Part shown: in pieces, positions 1-8,470 of the stretch | Layout: every line of letters starts with the position of its first letter | Position numbering within the stretch: position 1 is the stretch's first letter | Assembly: GCF_904849725.1 (NCBI RefSeq) | Contig: NC_058521.1 | Span: 342,286,638-342,350,637, forward strand | Source of the DNA: Hordeum vulgare subsp. vulgare | Lineage: Eukaryota; Streptophyta; Magnoliopsida; Poales; Poaceae | Direction: 5' to 3' | Length of the DNA: 64,000 bases | The notes under the pieces: model-generated | Database searches by the model: none | What the model saw: the letters and a program-made list of their open reading frames with translations, nothing else | Told to the model about the DNA's origin: nothing | Position numbers and translations under genes: made by a program

Positions 1-677
1 AATACTAGTAGTGGTGAGATAACCCTGATGTCCCCAGTACTGGTGCAGATTGTTCGGGAGTACTGCCATACTTTGTATCGTTGTGATCACGAGGGTCTAT
101 TGTAGATGAAGGTCCGAGATTCTGGTTGTGTGTTGACGGATGTGATACAGGTGACGGGTTAGTATAGGAGTTGTGTGATGTTACTCCTTGTATCCATGTA
201 CCAGATTGCATGACCAGATATTTCAGGAATTCATAGGTGGGATATCAAGTAGTAACTTATAGGACAATCTTCCTACAGATGCATGATATGAGGTTGGGAT
301 TCGATGTTCAGTGGGTATGTTTGTTCACGGTCGTCTTGCATCGGTTCTCATTGTGTTTTAAAGAGTCCTTGTAGCTCGCTACTACTCGGGGATACTTCGT
401 ATGTCGTGTGCACTACCTTGCACAGGATGGATACTGTAAATTCGAGCCCGTGCGATCTTATCCACGAAGATATCGAATGAAATCTCGATCATGTGTTTGT
501 TCTGAGCAATTCTAGCTCATACTTGTTTGCAAGTGGTCTTAATCAGAATTTTGTCGACCGTCACTTTGAGGAAGCATTCTTACTATTTTGTTCGAGTGCA
601 ATTGCTATATTCCTGTCATTTTGATTCAGCTATATCTTCAATTTATTCTGTGGGCTAATGTGTTGTCCGTCTTCAGG
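1..677 (+). other. G1 untranslated leader
   Basis: Non-coding stretch between the (unseen) primer site and the gag start. The first roughly 300 bases, starting AATACTAGTAGTGG, match the leader of G2 from 14463 onward, which ties the two elements to one lineage. No convincing ORF is present on the plus strand. The leader becomes G1-specific after about position 300. Confidence 0.7.
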
Positions 678-1770
678 ATGGCTCCACCAACTCGTCAGAA
701 TCTAGGGGTGTGAGGATGTGCCACCACCACCTCCTCCTTCGGAGAATCCTCCTCCGCCGCCGCCTCCTCCTGCAGAGGCTTGGCAAGCGGTGATGGCTGC
801 CACAAATGCAAACACTCAGATGCTGCTACAGTTGTTGCAAGAGAGATCTAATCAGCAGCAAGGCAATTTCTAGCATGGTGGCAATCAGTTTGCTAATCTG
901 AGTCAGTTCCTATCGAATCAGCCGAAGACTTTCACTTCCTGTGACCAGCCGTTTGATGCTGAGGATTGGATCCATGACATGAACAAGCATTTTGAGTGCA
1001 GCAATGTTCGTCCTGAGGATTTCGTCAAATTTGCTACATTCCAGCTGAAGGGGCAAGCATCTATTTGGTGGCAACAGTTGAAGGATTCCAGAGGCACTAG
1101 AGTGATCACTTGGGATGAGTTCTGCCGTGACTTCTGATCCCACTACATTCCTTCCAGCTTCATGGAGGAGATGCGTGAGAAGTTCAGGCGCTTGAAGCAG
1201 GGTGGTAACTCCGTGTATAAGTACAACGTCGAGTTCCACGAGCTAGACCGATACACCTTGCAGGATATCCCTGATCAGAAGAGCAAGATTTATCAGTTCA
1301 GAGGTGGCTTGAAAGAAGATTTGTAGTTAGTTCTTGCTTTGCACGATCCTGAGGAGTTTGACAAGTTCTACAACTTAGCTCTCAGGGCAGAGGCAGCCTT
1401 GCTCAGGGTGGAGAATTCTAAGAAGCGCTTCAGAGATTCCAGCTCTTCCTCTACTCAGGTGGTTCAGAAGCAACAGAAGTTTTGGGTGTCTCCTCCTCCT
1501 CCTCGGCACTCGCAACAGCTCAAGCATTCTGGTGGCCGTGGTTCTTCCCACCCACCCAACCCAGTCTTTCAGCAGAGATTCCAGCATCAGAAGCAAGGGC
1601 CTCCATAGACACAGTATCGGCAGCCAGCAGAGGTTACTTGTCACAAGTGTGGGCAGAAGGGTCATTATGCCAACAAGTGCACTTCTCAGCTCCGTCTGCC
1701 GCCTCCTCCTCCAGGCAAACCTCCAAGCAATGCTCTTGTCAAGTTCAATCCCAGGTCAGCTCGAGTCAAC
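678..1770 (+). pseudogene. gag: G1 gag (capsid/nucleocapsid), broken
   Basis: This is the gag part of the single gag-pol frame; gag forms the cytoplasmic virus-like particle. The likely start is the ATG at 678, but the frame shifts before 712. From 712 the reading frame is the same as pol. A proline-rich N-terminus (about 715-780) is followed by a retrotransposon gag domain (about 925-1400, with ASIWWQQLKD and YNVEFHELDRY) and a CCHC zinc knuckle at 1639-1680 ([14 protein letters not shown]). In-frame stops are at 871-873 (TAG), 1135-1137 (TGA), 1324-1326 (TAG) and 1606-1608 (TAG). It cannot make a full protein. The domain order leaves little doubt about identity. Confidence 0.87.
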
Positions 1771-4017
1771 ATGGTGAATGCGGCTGAGGCAGAAAACTCG
1801 TCAGATGTGATCATGGGTAACCTCTTCGTTAATGATATTCCTGCTAAAGTGTTATTTGATTCTGGTGCATCGCATTGCTTCATCTCCAAGCCTTTCATTG
1901 CTAAGCATGATATTCCTGCAATTCATTTGGATAGTCCCTTTCGTGTGGTTTCTTCGGGCATGTGCATGAGTTCTCACATGTTGGTTCCGGATGCTTGTGT
2001 CAAGATAGGGAGTTATTCTTTTCTGGCGTCTCCTATTGTCTTGGGCAATTCCGATATTGACTTGATCCTTGGTATGGACTGGTTGGCCATGAACAAGGCA
2101 TTGATTGATTGTGAAGCTAAAGAAGTGAAGCTTACCCACTCTTCGGAGGACGTGGTTATATTCGCGGCGCGCGATGATACAATCCGTCTGTTCTCTTTGA
2201 ATGAAAAGGGTGAGATTAATCCTCTTTCGCAAGTCCCAGTGGTCTGCGAATATGAAGATGTGTTTCCAGAAGAGCTGCCAGGCATGCCTGTGCACCGAGA
2301 AGTTGAATTTGTGATTGAGCTCGAGCCAGGTACTGAGGCGGTGTGCAAACGGCCGTACAAATTGGGTCCAGAAGAGTTGAAGGAACTTAAGAGGCAACTC
2401 GATGAGCAAGAGCGTTTGGGTCTGATCAGACCAAGCTCGTCTCCATGGGGCTGTGGAGTTCTGTTTGTCAAGAAGAAGGATGGTACAGACCGGTTGTGTG
2501 TCGATTACCGTCCATTGAACAAGAAGACAATTAGGAACAAATATCCACTTCCGAACATAACTGAGTTGTTCGAACAGTTAAAAGGGGCTAAGATCTTCTC
2601 CAAGCTCGATCTCAGAATGGGCTATCATCAAATTCGCATTCGCGAAGAAGACATTCCGAAGACTACTTTCAGGACTAGTTTTGGCTCGTATGAGTATACG
2701 GTCATGTCTTTTGGTCTGGCAAATGCTGCTCCGACATTTTGTCAATTGATGAACTACATAGTCTCTCCGTTCAAGAATGACTTTGTCTTGCTTTATCTTG
2801 ATGACATTCTGGTCTTTTCTGAAACAGAGAAAGAACATGAAGAACATCTCAGATTGGTGCTTGATAAGCTGAGGGAGTACAAATTGTATGCCAAGTTTCC
2901 CAAGTGTGAGTTCTGGCTGAAATAATTCATCTATCTTGGGCACATTATCTCTGCCGAGGGCATCAAAGTTGATCCGTCGAAGGTGCAGGCCATTGTTGAA
3001 TGGGAGCCTCCGCAGAATGTGAAGCAGTTTCGAAGCTTTCTCGGGCTCGCAAGCTATTGTAGAAGGTTTGTTGAGAACTTCTCCAAGATTGCTAAGCCGC
3101 TCTCAAGTCTTCTTCAGAAAGGTGTGAAGTATGCTTGGTCTCCAGAGTGTCAGTTGGCCTTCGACACACTCAAAGAGAAGCTCACCTCTACTCCAGTCTT
3201 GGTTCCTCCGGATGATTTCAAGCCTTACCAGGTGTTCTGCGACGCTTCTCTCCAGGGTCTTGGTGCAGTTCTGATGCAAGAGAAGAAAGTGGTTGCTTAT
3301 ACCTCTAGGCAGTTGAAGCTAGCGGAGAAGAATTATCCTATGCATGATCTTGAGCTAGCAGCTGTGGTACACACTCTGATGACTTGGAGACACCTCTTGT
3401 TGGAACGAAAGGTTGAAGTATTCACCGATCACAAGAGTCTCAAGTACATCTTCACTCAGCCTAACCTGAATCTCTGGCAAACTCGTTGGGTGGAAATGCT
3501 CCAAGATTTTAATCCGAGTGTTGAGTACACGCCAGGCAAAGCTAATGTCGTGGCAGATTCTTTGAGAAGGAAGGCGTATTGCAACAATCTTATTCTGAAA
3601 CCTCTCCAGCCTGACCTTTGTGAGTCTTTTAGGAAGCTCAACCTTCAGTTAGTACCTCAGGGATTTCTTGCAAACCTTCAGATCTCTCCTACCTTGGAAG
3701 ATCAGGTCCGAGCAGCACAACTTCCTGATGCAATGGTGAAGAAAGTCAAGATTGGCGTGGCAAAGAGTCTTCCCAAGTATAAGTGCTTCGATGTTGATGC
3801 CAGAGACACGTTGTTCTTTGAGGATCGTCTTGTCGTTCCGAAAGGTGATCTCAGAAAGTTAATCATGGAAGAAGCTCATAACTCTCTGCTCTCTATTCAT
3901 CCTGGAAGCTCCAAGATGTATCAGGACTTGAAACAGACCTTCTGGTGGACTCGCATGAAGCGTGAGATTGCTCAGTTCGTAAATGAATGTGATGTATGTC
4001 AAAGGGTGAAAGCATAG
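1771..4017 (+). pseudogene. pol: G1 pol: protease, reverse transcriptase, RNase H, start of integrase
   Basis: The frame is the same as gag. The aspartic protease active site LFDSGASH lies at 1852-1875. The RT spans roughly 2340-2925, with [24 protein letters not shown] and the catalytic box YLDDILVFS at 2794-2820. RNase H follows (about 3220-3560, with [13 protein letters not shown] and EVFTDHKSL). The integrase HHCC zinc finger is at about 3870-4010 ([10 protein letters not shown], then CDVCQRVKA). In-frame stops interrupt it at 2923-2925 (TAA, just after the RT core) and 4015-4017 (TAG, just after the zinc finger). The catalytic residues are still visible, so this is a fairly young relic of an autonomous copy. 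It would normally be translated as one polyprotein and cleaved. Confidence 0.92.
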
Positions 4018-5126
4018 CATCAACGTCCAGCAGGTCTTTTGCATCCTTTGCCCATTCCCGAGTGGAAGTTCTATCATATTGAGATGGATTTCGTCACCGG
4101 GTTTCTGAAGTCCAAGAAGGGTAATGATGCCATCTTCGTCGTCATCGACAAGTTGAGTAAAGTGGCTCATTTTCTTCCAGTCAAGGAATCCATTTCGGTA
4201 GCTCAGCTTGCAAAGTTGTACACTTCCAGGATTGTGACCTTGCACGACGTGCCTATGATGATTTCTTCGGATCACGGAAGTATCTTCACTTTCCAGTTTT
4301 GGGACTCTTTTCAGACTGCGATGGGCACGAAGATCCGCTTCAGCACAACTTTTCATCCTCAGACTAGTGGTCAAGTGGAGCAAGTCAATCAAGATCTTGA
4401 GGATATGCTGAGAGCCTATGTTATCTCTTTTGGCATGAAGTGGGAGGATTGTCTGCCTTTTGCGGAGTTCTCGTATAACAACAGTTATCAAGCTTGTTCT
4501 GGCAAGGCTCCGTTTGAAATTCTCTATGGCAGGAAGTGCCGTACCCCGCTTAACTGGTACGAGACCGGTGAGCGTCAGATCCTTGGGAATGACCTGATAG
4601 AAGAAGCTGAGGAGATGTGTCGGGTCATTCGTGATAATCTCAGAGCAGCTCAGTCCCGTCAGAAGAGCTATTATGATAGCAAGCATCGTGACATGTCTTA
4701 TGAGCTTGATGACTTCGTCTATTTCAAGGTGTCGCCTATGAAGGGTACGCAACGCTTTGGCATCAAAGGGAAGCTTGCACCTCGTTTCGTTGGTCCGTTC
4801 AGAGTTGTTGGCAAGAGAGGCGACCTTGCGTGCCACTTGAGCTCCTGTCAAACTTTGCAAATGTGCATGATGTGTTCCATGTTTCTCAGCTTCAGAGGTG
4901 CTTCAAGACCCCCGAGTACACTGTTCATCTTCAAGACATCGACCTTCAGCCTGACCTATCTTATCGTGAGCATCCAGTTGCGGTTCTCGAGGCGACTGAG
5001 CGCAAGACCCGCAACAAGACTGTCAAATTTCTCAAAGTGCAGTGGTCACACCATTCCGATAAAGAGGCTACTTGGGAACGCGAGGATCACCTCCATTCCG
5101 AATTTCCGGAGTTCTTTCAAGCGTAG
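4018..5126 (+). pseudogene. pol: G1 pol: integrase core and C-terminal chromodomain
   Basis: The integrase catalytic core continues after the stop at 4015, with the DDE acids visible in EMDFVTGF, ISSDHGSIF and GQVEQVNQ. The GPY/F-like region (KLAPRFVGPFRV) ends at about 4805. A small deletion near 4830-4840 shifts the frame. The remaining part reads in the next frame, 4830-5126, with FANVHDVFHVSQL and then a chromodomain (about 4965-5115: HPVAVLEATER, FLKVQWSHHSD, ATWEREDHL). The chromodomain targets integration to marked chromatin in plant chromoviruses. It ends at the TAG at 5124-5126, whose last two bases overlap a palindrome before the purine tract. Confidence 0.9.
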
Positions 5127-5162
5127 ATCTCGGGGCGAGATCTTTTTGTAGTGTGGGAGAGT
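5125..5162 (+). promoter_or_regulatory. G1 palindrome and polypurine tract before 3' LTR
   Basis: AGATCTCG-GGG-CGAGATCT (5125-5143) is a perfect 8-bp inverted repeat with a 3-base loop. It is followed by a purine-rich tract, GTGTGGGAGAGT (5151-5162), that would prime plus-strand synthesis next to the 3' LTR. The same palindrome and tract precede G2's 3' LTR (17354-17390). Purine-tract role is inferred from position. Confidence 0.75.
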
Positions 5163-5214
5163 TTTTAATTTCCCAAGAGTGTATATTTCCCTATTTGGAA
5201 CCTTCTCTATGTGG

Positions 5215-5219
5215 GTCCA
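5215..5219. repeat. Target site duplication GTCCA, left copy
   Basis: GTCCA directly left of the solo LTR; an identical copy lies at 6802-6806. This marks an insertion into G1's 3' LTR. Confidence 0.92.
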
Positions 5220-6801
5220 TGATAACCCACAAGTGTAGGGGATCGCAACAGTTTTCGAGGGTAGAGTATTCGACCCAAATTTGTTGATTCGCCTCAAGGG
5301 GAAACGAAAGCATATTCTCAAGTATTAGTAGCTGAGTTTGTCATATTCAACCACAGCTGAAAGATTAGTGTCTGCAAGCAAAGTATCAGTAGCAAAGTCG
5401 TATGATAGCAACGGTGCCAGAAACAAATCTGTTGACGGCAGACTATTCCTAACTGTTGTATCAATGGCGCCAGTAGGTTGCCCATGGACGGGGAACTATT
5501 CTACCCCGGCAACGGTGTCGGAAAAGGTCTTGCAACAAGTAACAACGAAGTAGCAAGGAACAACAGTAGCAACAGTAGCAGAGTAACAGCAGTAGCAACA
5601 GTAGTAGCAAAGTGGCCCAATCCCTTTTGTAGCGACGGACAAGCCTGGACAAAGTAACGTAGCAAGGACCAGTAGTAAAAGACTCGTAGGCAGTGGATCG
5701 GTGATGGATGAGTATGACAGATGTGATTCATCATGTAACAACTATAACACGGAGAGATAAGTAACTAGCCCCCGTTCGTCAATCTAATGTAGGCATGTAT
5801 TCCGTATGTAGTCATACGTGCTTAGGGAAAAGAACTTGCATGACATCTATTGTCCATCCCTCTTGTGGCAGCGGGGTCCTAATGGGAACTACAGGATATT
5901 AAGGAGCTCCTTTTAATAAAGAACCGGACCAATGCATTAACACTTGGTGAATACATGAACTCCTCATACTATGGTCATCTCCGGGAGTGGTTCCGGCTAT
6001 TGTCACTCCGGGGTTGCCGGGTCATAACACATAGTAGGTGACTACAACTTGCAAGATAGGATCTAAAGCACACATATATTGGCGACAACATAATAGGTTC
6101 AGATATGAAATCATGGCACTCGGGCCCTAGTGCCAAGCATTAAGCATAGCCAAGTAGTAGCAACATCAATCTAGAACATAGTGGATGCTAGGGATCAATC
6201 CCCGTCAAAACTAACTTGATTACATGATAGATCTCATCCAACTCATCACCGTCCAGCAAGCCTACGATGAGATTACTCACGAACGAGAAGAGCATCATGG
6301 TATTGTCGATGGAGGAAGGTTGATGATGACGATGGCGACGATTTCCCCTCTCCGGAGCCCCGAAAGGTTTGAAATCTGCCCTCCAGATGAAGAACAGGAG
6401 GTGGCGGTGCCTCCATATCGTAAAACGCGATGAAACCTTCTCTCTGATTTTTTTCCAGGCGAGACGGAAGATATAGAGCTGAGTTTGGGCGTGGTGGTCC
6501 CACGTGGGCCCCACAATCCCTCACGGCGCGGCCTAGGGGGGTGGCCACGGCCTGTGGGCTTGTGGCCCACTGACACGCCCCCTCCGGTGGATCTTTGCGC
6601 AGGTATTTTTCTTTAATTCCAGAAAAATTCTCCGTAAATTTTCAGGACATTCCGAGAACTTTTATTTCTGCACAAAAAAACACCATGGCAATTCTTCTGA
6701 AAACAACGTCAGTCCTGGTTAGTTCCATTCAAATCATGCAATTTAGAGTCCAAAACAAGGGCACAAGAGTTCGGAAAAGTAGATACGACACAGACGTATC
6801 A
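5220..6801 (-). mobile_element. Solo LTR of an Athila-type gypsy element
   Basis: A 1582-bp LTR in minus orientation, running TGATAACCC to CGTATCA on the plus strand (element sense TGATACG to GGTTATCA). It is flanked by a perfect 5-bp target duplication GTCCA (5215-5219 and 6802-6806). No internal domain is left, so it arose by recombination between the two LTRs of a full element. It matches Athila-A's LTRs along its length, including the GC-rich block (6510-6590), CAA/CAG/TAG trinucleotide-rich DNA (5530-5625) and several primer-site-like motifs (near 5409, 5464 and 5503). Long leucine/serine ORFs on its minus strand are by-products of the trinucleotide repeats. Confidence 0.93.
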
Positions 6802-6806
6802 GTCCA
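6802..6806. repeat. Target site duplication GTCCA, right copy
   Basis: GTCCA directly right of the solo LTR, matching 5215-5219. Confidence 0.92.
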
Positions 6807-7020
6807 CTTTGTAATTGATATGAGAGCTCAATGTGTTATGATTTCATGTGTCACCTTGCATTGTTCTTCCTTTGCATGCATGCATCCCATTCATCCATGT
6901 CTTGTGTTTGTTGTCCTTGTGTTCCATGTGTGTGTGTGCTTTGATGATATGACATGTGATGTTAGTGTGTGTGAGAGTTGGAGTGGTGCATTGCTAGTAG
7001 CCCTATGTGGTTTCTCTAGC

Positions 7021-7029
7021 TTTATAAAA
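7021..7029 (+). promoter_or_regulatory. Candidate TATA box of the G1 LTR
   Basis: TTTATAAAA at 7021-7029 lies upstream of a CT-rich, then GC-rich, leader-like segment with a CTAGGGTT motif common in grass 5' leaders. The assignment as LTR promoter is inferred from this layout only. Confidence 0.45.
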
Positions 7030-7665
7030 CTTCTTCCCCTCTCTTATATCCTAAGCCAAATAATTCTTTGCTTCTTCCCTGTTTTAAAATGTCCATGGTT
7101 TAGGATATTTTGTGGTGATCATGAAGTTGTATATTTGCTGTCTTAAATCCAAATTTGGAAGGTGCATATATTCCCAAAACAGAAAATATAAATGCTGTTT
7201 TGTAAATATTTTATTGCCCCAAATAATTCTCTTATATTTTTTTCAGTCGGGTCATAATTCCCTTATGACCAGGGGGTAATTTGTTTATTTTTAAACCCCA
7301 ACAGTTTTGCCTTGGTTTTATATCTTTATCTGGTTTATTTTAAAATAGAAAGCAGCCCCAGGGTTTTATTCCTTTATGTGGCGCCACAGGTGGGCTCCCT
7401 CCCCCTCTGCGGCCCATTTCTCCTCTCCACCGCGCGGTAGCCCACCTAGCGCGACCCTCCTTCCTCCTCCTGACGCCGTTCCACCCCGCTCTCGCTTTCC
7501 GTCAGGCTTCATAGAGAGGAGCGAGCCGCCGTGAGGGCTACAGACGTCGAGGCCTCCTCTTATATTCTTGGCGTCCGTGCCCCCCTTCCCTAGGGTTCCA
7601 CCTTTCCCTCATCGCGCCGCCACTCCTTCTCCCTTCTCTCTTTCTCCCCGCAAGGTAAGATCTGT

Positions 7666-7725
7666 AGCCTTGCTTGTCCTCAAGCAATTTAGTTGACAAA
7701 CTGAAAGAGACAAAAGAAAAACTTT
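7666..7725 (-). repeat. 60-bp antisense scrap of an Athila internal 3' end, captured in the G1 LTR
   Basis: This stretch (AGCCTTGCTTGTCCTCAAGC onward) is the reverse complement of the DNA next to the polypurine tract in Athila-A (about 33886-33945), with only two or three mismatches by eye. It sits between a splice-donor-like GGTAAG and unrelated GC-rich LTR sequence, with no flanking Athila LTR. It looks like a filler or template-switch capture. Confidence 0.8.
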
Positions 7726-8228
7726 CATTCCATTCCCGTCCTCGGTGAGGCCAGGAAGCGACCTCACCGATGAGCTGCACCTCGTCTACGGCGTGCACCC
7801 CGTGGTCTTCGTCTTCTTCTTCGGTCTGCAGCAGGCCATCTTCTTCAGTACAACCACTTCGTCTACAGGCGCTCCTCTTCCTGATCGGCGCCCCTTCTTC
7901 TTCCCTAGGTGAGCTAGCTATCCTCTCCCTTCCCCCTCAAGTAGATCGGCCTAGAGATCGTGTCATGCCTCTGTTTGAAGAGGAGGACGGCAGGTCCTGC
8001 ATATGAACATGTGTTGTGTGTTCTTGTGTAGTTGCAGGTGCTCGTTAGATCGAGTAGCAGAGTTGCAGTTCTTCCTCGTAGCAGTAGCGTAGTCGATCCC
8101 GCAGCATAGCAGCAATGGCAAGAGCGCTTAGGTGATGTTCCCTACCCCCGACATCTGTGCATGCAGAGCAGAGCACCTGTTGCTCGTGGTAGATCACATA
8201 GTAATCCCCCTCTGTTCTGTCAAGCCTC

Positions 8229-8305
8229 GTAGTGTAGCCTAGTGGTTTGTGAGTGGTGTAGTTGCAGAGAGGTTGTGGGTTCGAGCCCAGTCTTGCACCC
8301 CCCTT
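8229..8305 (+). other. tRNA-like module 1 (Pol III A-box/B-box-like) in the G1 LTR
   Basis: TAGTGTAGCCTAGTGG (8229-8244) resembles a tRNA A-box. GGTTCGAGCCC (about 8278-8288) fits the B-box/T-arm consensus GGTTCRANNCC. A run of T follows at about 8303. No clean cloverleaf can be folded by eye, so this is more likely a tRNA-derived (SINE-like) fragment than a working tRNA gene. Confidence 0.4.
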
Positions 8306-8392
8306 TTTATTTTGTTTTCGACAGTGGCGCTTGCAGCAACAGAGCATTTTAACCTGCTTAGATACCCTTCTTTGTCGAACCAGAGCACCTCA

Positions 8393-8470
8393 GCCCAGTG
8401 GTGTAGTTGCAGTGTTGTGAACCAGAGGTCTGGGGTTCGATCCCTCACCCCATTTCTTTTATTTTTTTGT
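8393..8470 (+). other. tRNA-like module 2 (Pol III A-box/B-box-like) in the G1 LTR
   Basis: CCCAGTGGTGTAGTTGCAG (about 8395-8413) resembles an A-box region, GGGGTTCGATCCC (about 8431-8443) a B-box, and T-runs follow (8455-8470). It shares the GTGGTGTAGTTGCAG stretch with module 1 (about 8252-8266), so the two look like duplicates about 150 bp apart. A functional tRNA is unlikely. Confidence 0.4.

Noticed and set aside
3859..4860. A 333-codon minus-strand ORF opposite G1 integrase
   Set aside because: It is antisense to an unmistakable integrase frame and has no recognisable motif.
5461..5741. Leucine/cysteine-rich minus-strand ORFs that look like membrane proteins
   Set aside because: They arise from CAA/CAG/TAG trinucleotide DNA in a solo LTR, with the same effect at 26800-27200 and 35057-35313.
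6595..7146. A 183-codon plus-strand ORF crossing the solo LTR boundary
   Set aside because: It spans the GTCCA junction between the solo LTR and G1's LTR, so it is accidental.
8229..8470. Functional tRNA genes
   Set aside because: Only box-like words are present; I could not pair a full acceptor or anticodon stem, so they are listed as tRNA-like modules.
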